Shown: in pieces, positions 52,910 through 61,506 of the stretch
How the letters are laid out: each line of letters starts with the position of its first letter
Numbering within the stretch: position 1 is the stretch's first letter
From: Nodosilinea sp. PGN35
GTDB lineage: Bacteria; Cyanobacteriota; Cyanobacteriia; Phormidesmidales; Phormidesmidaceae
Length of the DNA: 64,000 nucleotides
NCBI RefSeq assembly: GCF_029109325.1
Contig: NZ_JAQKQJ010000024.1
Coordinates: 186,001-250,000, forward strand
Direction: 5' to 3'
Position numbers and translations under genes: made by a program
Notes under the pieces: generated by a model
Databases searched by the model: none
Told to the model about the DNA's origin: nothing
What the model saw: the letters and a program-made list of their open reading frames with translations, nothing else

Positions 52910-52943
52910 GGTTTAGGGTGCAAGGCTCACTGCACCCTAAACC
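52910..52943. repeat. Intercistronic hairpin between gvpF and gvpG
   Basis: A perfect 13-bp stem GGTTTAGGGTGCA (52910-52922) with TGCACCCTAAACC (52931-52943), loop of 8 nt. It resembles inverted repeats at other gene ends. It sits in the 72 nt between gvpF stop and gvpG start, so it could protect or attenuate the transcript. Confidence 0.7.
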
Positions 52944-52950
52944 TTAGTTC

Positions 52951-53685
52951 CTAATTGAGCTGGGCAAAGTTGTAGGGGGCGGTGAAATTGTTGTAGCGAA
53001 TCCGCAGGCGATCGCCAAAGGTGCTGTCAATGGCCTCCACCGCCTGGCTAAACTCGGCCTCGCTCTCCCAGGGAATTAGAAAAGCGGCGTTGTAGATCAT
53101 CACATCGGTTTGGGGTGCATTTTCGAGCACGTCCCTGGCCAGAGGGCCAAGCGCCTGGCGAAACTGGTCTACGATGCCCTGCTTGCGCTCCTCCAGGGCG
53201 GCTTCAATCTGCTGACCGATGAAGATCACCTGCTCCATGCCCAGCTGGGTGCCCTCCAGCTGGTCGCGCTGAGCCCGCAGGTCGGCATTTTCCGCCATCA
53301 TCATCTCCAGTTCGGTGGATGGCTCCCACTGCACCTTAACGCTCACCTCCCGGCAGCCGTCGAGTCGGCCAAACAGCTGGGTCAGGTCGTCGGCATGGGG
53401 AGTCACCAGATCCTCCTGCACCTGCTCCCAGCTTTCGACGATCAGGCCAAACTGTAGGGGCAGCAGCGTGCGGTGGCCTTGCTCCATGGCAGCTTCGAGC
53501 ACCTTTTCGTGGCCCAGCAGGTTTTTGCGGCTTGACAGGTAGCGCTTTTGGCAGGCAACAGAATAGAGAAAGATAAAGTCGCCCAGCTGTTGGGCCTGCA
53601 CCGCCTGCTCGTCTAACCCCATCAGGGGCAGCTCGGCGGGGCCAGGGGCCGGAAAAATTCCATAAAGATAGAAGCGATCAGCCAT
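52951..53685 (-). CDS. gvpF: Gas vesicle protein GvpF/GvpL family
   Basis: A 244-aa accessory protein that binds GvpA monomers and is needed for nucleation of the vesicle. The family pattern is seen in RFYLYGIFPAPG at the start, VLEAAMEQGHRTLLPLQFGLIV and VSVKVQW in the middle, and AAFLIPWESEAEFSQAVEAI with the C-terminal RIRYNNFTAPYNFAQL. GvpF and GvpL are paralogues and cannot be separated here by eye; only one copy is in this window. The gene order gvpF-gvpG is transcribed away from gvpA. Confidence 0.88.
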   Translation of the reverse strand: MADRFYLYGIFPAPGPAELPLMGLDEQAVQAQQLGDFIFLYSVACQKRYLSSRKNLLGHEKVLEAAMEQGHRTLLPLQFGLIVESWEQVQEDLVTPHADDLTQLFGRLDGCREVSVKVQWEPSTELEMMMAENADLRAQRDQLEGTQLGMEQVIFIGQQIEAALEERKQGIVDQFRQALGPLARDVLENAPQTDVMIYNAAFLIPWESEAEFSQAVEAIDSTFGDRLRIRYNNFTAPYNFAQLN

Positions 53686-53889
53686 AGGACAGTCTCTTGG
53701 GGGATGCCCCTAGGGTGCCCCAAACCCCGAGCCGCTTCGACAGGGGGGCGATCGCCCCCGCCAATCTACCCCCTGGGTTCGGAGCCCGGCCCGGGCACCT
53801 CGCCATTCAGCGGGTTGAGACTGCAAATCCCGTGGGGTAAATCGCTATAGTGTGTGAGGCATGGTCTTGGCGACAGGAGGGTGACAACC

Positions 53890-55695
53890 ATGGCAACGGC
53901 ATTGGGAATTAAGGGTTGGCGGCAGCTGGGTGGCTGGCTCCGCCTGGGCAGGCGCTGGGTGGCGCTGCTGCTGGCGCTGGTGGTAGGTATGGCCAGCGCG
54001 GGCTGTAACCCCGCCCGGTTTGCCCAGGCCAGTGCCGATGTGCCCCGCCTGGTGCTCAGCGCCCTGAGCGACCCCAAAACCTTCAATCCCATTCTCAGCC
54101 AGGAATCGCCGAATATTTTTGGTTTTACCTTTGAGGGGCTGACCACCACCGACGGCATTAGCGGCGAAACCGTGCCCGCCCTGGCCGAAAGCTGGGAGAT
54201 CTCTGAGGATGGCACCGTTTTAGTCTTTACCCTGCGGGACGAACTGCGCTGGTCGGATGGCGAGCCCCTCACCGTAGACGATGTGATCTTTACCTACGAC
54301 GTCCTGTTTAACCCCGACATTCCCACCAACAGCCGCGACGGGTTTCGCATCGGTGTGGAGGGGCGCTTTCCCCAGGTCAGCAAGCTCGACGAGCGTCGGG
54401 TGCAGTTTACGCTGCCCGAGCCCTTTGCTCCCATGCTGCAAAACACCGCCCTCGATATTATTCCAGCCCATATTCTTCAGGCGGCGGTAGACAACACCGA
54501 CGGCCAGGGCAATCCTCAGTTTCTCTCCACCTGGGGCACCGATACGCCCCCGCGCCAGATCGTGGGCAACGGCCCCTACCGCCTCGCTCAGTACGTCCCC
54601 GGCGAGCGGATGGTGTTTGAGCGCAACCCCTACTACTGGCAGCAGGACGACCAGGGCAACCCCCAGCCCTACATTGAGCAAATTGTCTGGCAAATTGTCG
54701 GCTCCACCGATACCGCCTTTTTTCAGTTTCGCTCCGGTGGGCTAGACCTGGAGAGCGTGCAGCCCGACTTTTTCTCGCTGCTAAAGCGCGAAGAAGAGCG
54801 GGGAAATTTCACTATTTACAATGGCGGGCCGGGGCTGGGCACCAACTTTTTTGCTTTCAATCTCAACCGGGCCAGCCGTAACGGTCGGCCTTTAGTCGAT
54901 CCGATTAGGTCGGCCTGGTTCAACAGCGTGGCTTTTCGCCAGGCCGTCTCCTACGGCATCGATCGCCAGACCATGGTAAACAACATCTTCCAGGGGCTGG
55001 GGCAGCCTCAAACCTCGCCGATTTCGGTGCCCAGCCCTTTCTATGCGCCACCGGAGATGGGCATTCGCACCTACGATTATGATCCTGAAAAGGCCAAAGA
55101 ACTGCTGCTGGCCGACGGGTTTCAGTACAACTTTGCCAACGACCTGCTGGACGCTGACGGCAATCGGGTGCGATTTACCCTAATTACCAACTCAGGCAAT
55201 AAAATTCGTGAGGCTATCGGGGCGCAGATCAAAAACGATCTGGCCAAAATCGGCATTCAGGTAGACTTCCAGCCCCTGGCCTTTAACTCTCTAGTTGATC
55301 GCCTCACCGACAGCCTGGAGTGGGAGGCGCTGGTGCTGGGTTTGACGGGTGGCCCCGAACCCAACGGCGGCGCTAACGTGTGGCTGCTCGACGGTGCCCT
55401 CCACGCTTTTAACCAAAACGCTGGCCCCGGTCAAGATCCGTTGGAGGGTTGGCAAGCCGCCGACTGGGAGCGCCGCATTGCCGATCTCTACGTTCAGGCG
55501 GCCCAGGTGATCGACGAAGATGAGCGCTTTGAGCTGTACAGAGAGACCCAGCAGCTCACCCAGGAATACCTGCCGTTTATATACCTGATCAACAATCTGT
55601 CGCTCACCGCCGTACGCAACCGGGTGCAGGGGGTGAAATTTACCGCCCTTGGGGGCGCACTTTGGAATGTCCATGAGCTGACTGTGGAAGACTAG
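53890..55695 (+). CDS. Family 5 peptide-type ABC transporter substrate-binding lipoprotein
   Basis: A periplasmic binding protein for oligopeptides, nickel or related ligands, about 601 aa. Lipobox ASAGC ends the signal peptide. Conserved blocks: DPKTFNPILSQE, LAESWEISEDGTVLVFTLRDELRWSDGEPLTVDDV (family 5 signature, quoted in part: LRDELRWSDGEPL) and the repeated FRQAVSYGIDR. AGGAGG stands 9 nt before ATG 53890. No permease or ATPase gene adjoins; the double ATPase at 33-35 kb is a possible partner. It sits between the two gas-vesicle blocks and has no evident role in them. Confidence 0.87.
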   Translation: MATALGIKGWRQLGGWLRLGRRWVALLLALVVGMASAGCNPARFAQASADVPRLVLSALSDPKTFNPILSQESPNIFGFTFEGLTTTDGISGETVPALAESWEISEDGTVLVFTLRDELRWSDGEPLTVDDVIFTYDVLFNPDIPTNSRDGFRIGVEGRFPQVSKLDERRVQFTLPEPFAPMLQNTALDIIPAHILQAAVDNTDGQGNPQFLSTWGTDTPPRQIVGNGPYRLAQYVPGERMVFERNPYYWQQDDQGNPQPYIEQIVWQIVGSTDTAFFQFRSGGLDLESVQPDFFSLLKREEERGNFTIYNGGPGLGTNFFAFNLNRASRNGRPLVDPIRSAWFNSVAFRQAVSYGIDRQTMVNNIFQGLGQPQTSPISVPSPFYAPPEMGIRTYDYDPEKAKELLLADGFQYNFANDLLDADGNRVRFTLITNSGNKIREAIGAQIKNDLAKIGIQVDFQPLAFNSLVDRLTDSLEWEALVLGLTGGPEPNGGANVWLLDGALHAFNQNAGPGQDPLEGWQAADWERRIADLYVQAAQVIDEDERFELYRETQQLTQEYLPFIYLINNLSLTAVRNRVQGVKFTALGGALWNVHELTVED

Positions 55696-55701
55696 CGGAC
55701 G

Positions 55702-57051
55702 CTAGTAGCGCTCGAGCAGCAGCTCGACCTCTGCGGCCAGCGTCATGCCGTCCATGGCCGCCAATTCAGCCTGGCGCACCGCTCGGTAGGTTTTCGCCAG
55801 GGGTTCACCGAGGGCCTCTAACAGCACCGCATCGCGATCGAGGGCCGCCAGGGATTCTGTCAGGGAAGATGGCAGTCGGGCAATGCCGCGATCGCCCCGC
55901 TCCTGCTCGGACAGCGTTCCCGGATCGCACTGCACCGGCTCGGGCAGCGAATAGCCCTGGGCCATACCGTCGAGCCCGGCGGCGATCGCACCCCCCAGCG
56001 CCAAATAGGGATTTGCCGCCCCATCCACCGTCTTCAGCTCCAGATGGGTGGGGCTAGGCGACGAAAAATTGCTGGGCACCCGTAGCGCCGCCTCCCGGTT
56101 GTCCATCCCCCACACTGCGTAGGCTCCGCTCCAGCACTGAGGACGCAGCCGTCGGTAAGAGTTAGGGCTGGGGGTAGTGATCGCCATCAGGGCGGGCAGG
56201 TGGTGCAAAAGCCCGGCGGTAAAGGACTGGGCTGTTTGGGAGAGGCCACCCAGTCCATCAGGGATCAAATTGCGATCGCCCTGCCACAGGCTCAGGTGCA
56301 GATGACAGCCGCTGCCCGCATGGGCCTCAAACAGCTTGGGCACGAAGGAAGCAATCAGGCCGTGCTGGTGGGCGATCGCCTTGACCGTCTCCCGATAGAT
56401 CACATGCTGATCGGCGGCGGCCAGGGCATCGCTGTAGCGCACCGAGATCTCCTGCTGGCCCGGCCCTGACTCGGGGTAGTACTGTTCTACGGCAAGCCCC
56501 TGGGCGCTGAGGGCATCGGCGATCGCCATCACCACCTCCTGATGCCGATCCATCGCCAGGGTAGCCGCAAACGGCGTCGTGTCGGCAGGAACAATGGCAT
56601 CGCCCTGCCGCTGGAGCAGATAAAACTCCGGCTCAAATGCCGCTTTGACCGTCAACCCGCGATCGATCGCCCGCTGCACCATGCGTCCCAGGAACTGCCT
56701 TGAGCACCAGGGCCAGGGCTGGTCGTTTTGCACCATCTGCCCCATCACCCGCGCCTGACCTGGCGCGTAGGGCAATATCTGCAACGTCTCCCAGTCAGGC
56801 ATGAGCCACACTTCCCCCACAGGCCCCAGCCCGCTGCCGGGAGCCACCGCATCGGCCACCACCGGAATTGCCTGCTGTGCTGCCGACAGGCCCACAGCAG
56901 CTGACCCTCCCGCCTCCAGCTGCCGAGATAGCGCGTCCAGGTGAATTGCCTTGCCGCGAATCATATTGCCGTTATCGCACCACACCACCCGCACAAACCG
57001 CACCTTGCCCTGCCGCAGTCGGGCCAAAATCGTCGAGCTACTCTCTGGCAT
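55702..57051 (-). CDS. Glutamine synthetase-like ligase (GlnA superfamily)
   Basis: A roughly 449-aa member of the GSI-type fold. Active-site motifs are kept: EPEFYLL, ESGPGQQEIS, HAGSGCHLHLSL, NSYRRLRPQCWSG, REAALRVP and the C-terminal ELKTVDGAANPYLALGG. The sequence diverges from housekeeping glnA and lacks the adenylylation-loop context, so it may be a gamma-glutamyl ligase or another glutamine-synthetase-like enzyme acting on an amine other than ammonia. Start: ATG 57051 (MPESSSTILARLRQG); the frame extends to 57138. Confidence 0.8.
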   Translation of the reverse strand: MPESSSTILARLRQGKVRFVRVVWCDNGNMIRGKAIHLDALSRQLEAGGSAAVGLSAAQQAIPVVADAVAPGSGLGPVGEVWLMPDWETLQILPYAPGQARVMGQMVQNDQPWPWCSRQFLGRMVQRAIDRGLTVKAAFEPEFYLLQRQGDAIVPADTTPFAATLAMDRHQEVVMAIADALSAQGLAVEQYYPESGPGQQEISVRYSDALAAADQHVIYRETVKAIAHQHGLIASFVPKLFEAHAGSGCHLHLSLWQGDRNLIPDGLGGLSQTAQSFTAGLLHHLPALMAITTPSPNSYRRLRPQCWSGAYAVWGMDNREAALRVPSNFSSPSPTHLELKTVDGAANPYLALGGAIAAGLDGMAQGYSLPEPVQCDPGTLSEQERGDRGIARLPSSLTESLAALDRDAVLLEALGEPLAKTYRAVRQAELAAMDGMTLAAEVELLLERY

Positions 57052-57227
57052 AGACCTATCTGGAGTAAAATCCTCGGGCACTCCGACGAGTAGCCCTGGC
57101 AACCTAATCATAGTAAGCCGCTCAAAATCCCTGCCCAAGCAGGCCTCATCTACCCATGACGGATGGGATGACCAATGGGCAACTGGCCGAGAAGGAATGG
57201 GCTAGTCAGCCAGGCGGCTTAGCCTGA

Positions 57228-57734
57228 CTAGCTCAGCTGCGCCGTGCATTCTAAAATCAGCCGCTGGTTGACCAACGCGTAGGGCTGCACCCCCAACGCT
57301 TGACGAAAAGCCTGAATTGCCGCTCCATATTGCCCCAGGGCTGCATGGCACAATCCCAGCCCGTGCAGTGCTCCGAAGTGATACGGCACCAGCTTGATCA
57401 CCTGCTCGCAGTCCGCCATAGCCTCTCGGTAGCGATGCTGCACAAAATACAGCACCGCTCGCCGGTTCCAGGCCTCAGCAAAATCCGGCAGTTCTGACAC
57501 CAAGGTTGAGAGCAACCGTTCCGCCGCCTCTAGCCGACCGCTATCGGTCAGCGCCTGGGCGTCTTGCAGGCGTTGATTGCCTACTTCTCCCTTCTGGTAA
57601 AACCAGCGCTGCCACAGGGCGGCACTGGCCAACTCGCGCTGATACTCGTCCTCCTGCTTGAGGCTTTGCAGCAGCACTTCCAAGGTCGCGTCATCCATCA
57701 TGCCGTTGCCTGACTGTTGTGTTGCGCCTTTCAT
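57228..57734 (-). CDS. Tetratricopeptide-repeat protein
   Basis: A 168-aa helical protein. Three TPR-like units occupy about 65-160: SGRLEAAERLLSTLVSELPD, FAEAWNRRAVLYFVQHRYRE and the last GALHGLGLCHAALGQYGAA with ending FRQALGVQPYA. Probable protein-protein adaptor; partner unknown. It reads away from gvpA, with which it shares a 268-nt upstream region. Confidence 0.75.
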   Translation of the reverse strand: MKGATQQSGNGMMDDATLEVLLQSLKQEDEYQRELASAALWQRWFYQKGEVGNQRLQDAQALTDSGRLEAAERLLSTLVSELPDFAEAWNRRAVLYFVQHRYREAMADCEQVIKLVPYHFGALHGLGLCHAALGQYGAAIQAFRQALGVQPYALVNQRLILECTAQLS

Positions 57735-58002
57735 TATCGGACATGCGGTTGAAGTTGGCTGCCCAGGGGCGTTCTAGCTGCTGACTCTGAGGGGCAACGG
57801 CATCGCAGGTAACGATAAGTGAACCGATTTTTTTAAATTTGTGAGCTGTTCTAGGCAGATGGGCAGACTACAAATGTGCAAGGAATAAGCCCTACGCACC
57901 GAGTCTGTTTCTACCGCTTCTTTGCAGTAGCAGCTAGGTGTATACCAGGAAGTTTTTCTTGCAATTTGATCGAACACATTAATTTTTTAGGGGTTCAAAA
58001 CC
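57735..58002. promoter_or_regulatory. Upstream region of gvpA
   Basis: A 268-nt gap between divergent genes, with an AT-rich segment near 57815-57845. I cannot find a textbook -35/-10 pair. A TATACC at 57941-57946 and a TTGCAA at 57959-57964 are possible elements but badly spaced. The gvpA ribosome site AGGGG is at 57989-57993. Confidence 0.4.
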
Positions 58003-58221
58003 ATGGCTGTTGAAAAAGTAAACTCTTCCTCTAGCTTGGCTGAAGTTGTTGACCGCATTCTGGACAAAGGCATTGTTGTTGACGCTTGGGTTCGTGTTTC
58101 TCTGGTAGGTATCGAGCTGCTGGCTATCGAAGCCCGCGTTGTGATCGCTTCCGTTGACACCTACCTTAAGTACGCTGAAGCCGTTGGCCTGACTGCTCAG
58201 GCTGCTGTGCCTGCCGCCTAA
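58003..58221 (+). CDS. gvpA: Major gas vesicle structural protein GvpA
   Basis: Forms the ribbed protein shell of the gas vesicle. 72 aa, near-identical to cyanobacterial GvpA in pattern: SSLAEVVDRILDKGIVVDAW, SLVGIELLAIEARVVIASVD and TYLKYAEAVGLT. Its codon usage has somewhat more GTT/GCT than neighbouring genes, as is usual for a highly expressed gene. A hairpin follows the stop, giving probable partial termination before gvpC. Confidence 0.97.
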   Translation: MAVEKVNSSSSLAEVVDRILDKGIVVDAWVRVSLVGIELLAIEARVVIASVDTYLKYAEAVGLTAQAAVPAA

Positions 58222-58244
58222 GAGAGCTCTGCTCTTGACGCCTG

Positions 58245-58290
58245 ATGGGGCAGTAAGAACGCTGGTTTAACCTACAGTTTGCTGCCCCAT
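58245..58290 (+). terminator. Hairpin between gvpA and gvpC
   Basis: ATGGGGCAG (58245-58253) pairs with CTGCCCCAT (58282-58290), with a 28-nt internal part that can form its own short stem (GGTTTAACC-type). There is no long T tract. A second small stem, ACGGCA-ACGC-TGCCGT, is at 58329-58344. Likely an RNA-processing or attenuation site that makes gvpA mRNA more abundant than the downstream genes. Confidence 0.6.
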
Positions 58291-58506
58291 AAATTAGATA
58301 AAAGAAATAGCTTGTACAACAACCGAAAACGGCAACGCTGCCGTCGGCAAGCTTTAGAACAGCGCCTCACCGTGGCCCTAAGCCCGCGACTCCAGCTGGG
58401 TCTTAGAGTTTGAAAGGTTCTTCTCCCCGCGCCATTTTTCCCTTGCCGCCCAAAAAACTTTTACGTTCTTTATCCTGTTTCATTTGCATTAAGGGAGAGC
58501 AGTCCT

Positions 58507-59715
58507 GTGACAGCACTTTATGACCAGTGGCAAGCCGCGCGACAGCTGCGCCAGAACGAGGTGGTTAACCGGCGCGACCAGGTCTCGGCAGACCTGGAGC
58601 GCTGGCAGGCTGACCGGCTGGCCTATGCAGTGCAGTTGCGCCAAGACCTCGACCAGCTGATGGCCGACCTGCGCGCCAACACTACCCTATGGCTGGCTCA
58701 AACCACCGCCGATCGCACCGCTCAGATTCTGCCCCGCCACCAGGCCCGCCAGGACTATGTGCAGCAGCTCCAGGCCGAGACTGAGGTGCTGCTGGCCAAC
58801 TACCAGGCCGATCGCGAAATCAGTGCCGCTGAAGTGCGTCAACAGCTAGAGTACGACTGTCAAATCCTCCAGGCCACCGTCAGCGAACTGCGCCTGGAGA
58901 TTGCCCAAGAGCTGCGTCAGGTGCAGCAGCAGGTGGCCAGCATTCAGGCCCAAACGGCGGTAGATCTGGCGGGCTATCGCCAGGAGCAGGCTATGGTGCG
59001 AGCCGAACTGCTGCCCCAGCTCACCGCCTACGTCGAAGACCTCCAGGTGCAGGTGCAGGCCACCCTCAAGGATCTGACGGCTGTGCGTCAGCAGGCTGCG
59101 GTGGTCAACCAGGAGCAGCGCCAGAGCGATCGCGCCGCCCTCACCGATTCGGTAGACGCCATGTTTGCTGAACTGGCCGATTTTCGCCACCAGCTCCAGG
59201 CCCAGCGGGCTCAGATCTCCCACGCGGTTTGGGGTGCTGCTGTTGCAGCCCAGCCGGTCTCGGCCCCGGCCCCTCGCCCGGTGGCGACTCGGCCCGCCGT
59301 TACCTCCGTACCCGCGCGCACCCCAGCCTCGGCCAAGGTGGCCCCCAAAGCTGCGCCCAAAGCTGCGCCCAAGGTCGCCCCGGCCAAGGTTGCTCCAGCT
59401 CCGTCGGCTGTGGCCAAGGCCGCTCCACCCCGCGCCGTGGCCGCAACCCGCTCTGCCCCAGTTGCCACCGCTATGGCTCCCGCCGCCCCGGCTGCGGTGG
59501 CGGTGGAACCGCCTCCCGCCCCCGCAGCCCCTCCCCTTGAAGAGGTGGTTTATAACTACCTGCATTTGGCCCAGGGGGCTCGCCTCAGCGAGATTGAGAC
59601 CGAGCTGGGCATCAATCGCTTTCAGGCGGTAGACGCGCTGCGATCGCTCATCCAAAAAGACCTCGTCGTCAAGCAAGACCGTACCTATCTCGTTCAAGAG
59701 GAAGCCGTTCTGTGA
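58507..59715 (+). CDS. gvpC: GvpC-like gas vesicle outer-surface protein with C-terminal winged-helix-like domain
   Basis: Strengthens the gas-vesicle shell from outside. 402 aa in three parts. Residues 1-243 are helical with degenerate repeats of about 33 residues (LWLAQTTADRTAQ at 61, VLLANYQADRE at 94) and the ending FRHQLQAQRAQISHAVWG, like the GvpC end FRxDLxxSIFG. Residues 244-342 are an Ala/Pro/Lys linker (KAAPKAAPKVAPAKVAP). Residues 343-397 form a compact domain (YLHLAQGARLSEIETELG, NRFQAVDALRSL) that looks like a winged helix; the same domain ends GvpN. Usual GvpC is about 190 aa, so this form is twice the length. Start GTG 58507, with AAGGGAG upstream. The stop overlaps gvpN by 4 nt. 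Confidence 0.8.
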   Translation: MTALYDQWQAARQLRQNEVVNRRDQVSADLERWQADRLAYAVQLRQDLDQLMADLRANTTLWLAQTTADRTAQILPRHQARQDYVQQLQAETEVLLANYQADREISAAEVRQQLEYDCQILQATVSELRLEIAQELRQVQQQVASIQAQTAVDLAGYRQEQAMVRAELLPQLTAYVEDLQVQVQATLKDLTAVRQQAAVVNQEQRQSDRAALTDSVDAMFAELADFRHQLQAQRAQISHAVWGAAVAAQPVSAPAPRPVATRPAVTSVPARTPASAKVAPKAAPKAAPKVAPAKVAPAPSAVAKAAPPRAVAATRSAPVATAMAPAAPAAVAVEPPPAPAAPPLEEVVYNYLHLAQGARLSEIETELGINRFQAVDALRSLIQKDLVVKQDRTYLVQEEAVL

Positions 59716-61052
59716 ACACCGTTCTCCAAGCCCGCCCCCGCAACTTTGTCTCCACCCCCACCCTGGAGCGCACCACCCTCAGAGCCCTGCGGTACCTGCA
59801 ATCGGGGTACTCTATTCATCTCAAAGGCCCGGCTGGCACCGGCAAAACTACCCTGGCCCTGCACCTGGCCGACCTGCTGGCCCGCCCGATCATGCTGCTG
59901 TTTGGCGATGACGAGTTCAAGACCTCTGACCTGATCGGCAACCAGTCGGGCTACACCCGCAAGAAGGTCGTAGACAACTACATCCACAGCGTCATGAAGG
60001 TGGAGGACGAGCTGCGCCACAACTGGATTGACTCGCGCCTCACCCTGGCCTGCCGCGAGGGCTTCACCATGGTGTACGACGAGTTCAACCGTTCGCGTCC
60101 CGAGGTCAACAACGTGCTGCTGTCGGCCCTCGAAGAAAAACTCCTGGTGCTGCCCCCCAGCAACAACCGGGCCGAATACATCCGCGTCAGCCCCCACTTC
60201 CGCGCCATTCTCACCTCTAACCCCGAAGAGTACTGCGGTGTCCACGGCACCCAGGACGCCCTGCAAGACCGCCTGATCACCATCAACATGCCCGAGCCCG
60301 ACGAGCTGGCCCAGCAGCAAATTTTGGTGCAAAAGGTGGGCATTGATGGCTCTGCCGCGCTGCAAATTGTGCAGCTGGTCAAGGCGTTTCAGGCCCAGGC
60401 CGCGCCCGATATGGTCTCAAGCCTGCGCCCCAGCCTGATGATTGCCACCATCTGCCACGACCACGGCATTCTGCCTTTGGCTGAAAATGCTGACTTCCGC
60501 GACGTGTGCAGCGATATTTTGCTGGCCCGCTCCAAAGAGCCCGCCCCCGACGCCACCCGCCATTTGTGGAATCTCTTTAACCGCTTCGTGGTTTCCCAGG
60601 CGACCCTGGTCAATGACCTCACCCTCAAACCTGAGAACCAGCCAGTGGCCCGCTTCCACGGCGAAGAAGAGGATGACGCCTCCCTCCAGACCCCTGAAAG
60701 CCCGGTCGAGGCGGTGCCGGACACCGTAGCCGCAGCTGAGCCTGTTGCGGCTGAAGCCCCTCCTGGGGTCGTTCTCGCCGACGATCAGGGCGAAGCCCCA
60801 GGGGAAGCACCTGCTGCGAGCGAGGTGGTAGCGGCTGAGTCTCCCAAAATCAGCGCCAGCGACGATGTTGAAACCCGCATTTTCGACTATCTCGATGTAA
60901 CCGGCACCGCAACTCTCGCTACTATCGAGGCAGCCCTGGGATTAAACCGCTTTCAAATGGTCAACGCCCTGAGATCAATGCTGGATCAAAATCTGATCGA
61001 GAAGCACGAAACCGAGGGACAGCCCACCGGCTACCAGCTGAGTTCTAACTGA
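59712..61052 (+). CDS. gvpN: Gas vesicle ATPase GvpN with C-terminal winged-helix-like domain
   Basis: An AAA+ (MoxR-type) ATPase that helps the gas vesicle grow past the bicone stage. 446 aa; typical GvpN is about 330-350. Walker A GPAGTGKTT (39-47), Walker B VYDEFN (121-126), SNPEEYCGVHGTQDALQDRL near 169-188. The AAA+ part ends about residue 315. An acidic Ala/Pro/Glu linker follows (about 316-383), then a domain (384-443) with LATIEAALGLNRFQMVNALR that matches the GvpC C-terminus. The start is GTG 59712, overlapping the gvpC stop (GTGA), so translation is coupled. Confidence 0.9.
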   Translation: MNTVLQARPRNFVSTPTLERTTLRALRYLQSGYSIHLKGPAGTGKTTLALHLADLLARPIMLLFGDDEFKTSDLIGNQSGYTRKKVVDNYIHSVMKVEDELRHNWIDSRLTLACREGFTMVYDEFNRSRPEVNNVLLSALEEKLLVLPPSNNRAEYIRVSPHFRAILTSNPEEYCGVHGTQDALQDRLITINMPEPDELAQQQILVQKVGIDGSAALQIVQLVKAFQAQAAPDMVSSLRPSLMIATICHDHGILPLAENADFRDVCSDILLARSKEPAPDATRHLWNLFNRFVVSQATLVNDLTLKPENQPVARFHGEEEDDASLQTPESPVEAVPDTVAAAEPVAAEAPPGVVLADDQGEAPGEAPAASEVVAAESPKISASDDVETRIFDYLDVTGTATLATIEAALGLNRFQMVNALRSMLDQNLIEKHETEGQPTGYQLSSN

Positions 61053-61064
61053 AGGTAATCCGCC

Positions 61065-61415
61065 GTGACCACCTCTACCTCCGCGACCCGCCCCCAACCC
61101 GGTCGCAGCATGGCTACCGCCACCCAGGGCTCTTCCCTAGTGGATGTAATTGAGCGAGTGCTCGACAAAGGTATTGTGATTGCTGGAGATATCTCAGTCT
61201 CCGTCGGCTCTACCGAGCTGCTGAGCATTCGCATTCGTCTGATCATTTCCTCAGTGGATAAGGCCCGCGAGATTGGCATCAACTGGTGGGAGAGCGACCC
61301 CTACCTCAGCAGCCGCACCAGTGAGCTGTTAGAAGCCAATCAGCAGCTCCAGACTCGTCTAGAAACCCTGGAAGCCGAACTCAAGGCTCTCCGCCCCGCC
61401 GAAACCGTGGGCTAG
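61065..61415 (+). CDS. gvpJ: Gas vesicle protein GvpJ
   Basis: A minor GvpA paralogue found in the shell or at its tips. 116 aa: a GvpA-like core (SLVDVIERVLDKGIVIAGD, STELLSIRIRLIISSVDKA) with the J-specific GINWWESDPYL and a coiled-coil-like C-terminal tail. GTG 61065 gives the N-terminal extension common to GvpJ; a GGTAA-type site precedes it. An intrinsic terminator follows, so gvpC-gvpN-gvpJ may end here. Confidence 0.93.
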   Translation: MTTSTSATRPQPGRSMATATQGSSLVDVIERVLDKGIVIAGDISVSVGSTELLSIRIRLIISSVDKAREIGINWWESDPYLSSRTSELLEANQQLQTRLETLEAELKALRPAETVG

Positions 61416-61444
61416 GCCAGCAACCCGGTCGCTTTGGTTTAGAC

Positions 61445-61477
61445 AAACCCCTGGGTTCTTGGAATTCAGGGGTTTTT
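61445..61477 (+). terminator. Rho-independent terminator after gvpJ
   Basis: AAACCCCTG (61445-61453) pairs with CAGGGGTTT (61467-61475), loop of 13 nt, followed by more T residues. It lies 30 nt after the gvpJ stop. Confidence 0.85.
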
Positions 61478-61506
61478 CCTTCGTTGTTGTTTTCTAAAAT
61501 ACTGCC

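Noticed and set aside
55702..57051. Housekeeping glutamine synthetase glnA
   Set aside because: Active-site motifs are present but several are diverged from GSI (for example REAALRVP and ELKTVDGAANPYL), and the context is not nitrogen assimilation; only a GlnA-superfamily call is safe.
58507..59715. Histone H1-like or DNA-binding protein because of the KAAPK repeats
   Set aside because: The first 240 residues and the position between gvpA and gvpN favour GvpC; the Ala/Pro/Lys stretch is better seen as a linker.
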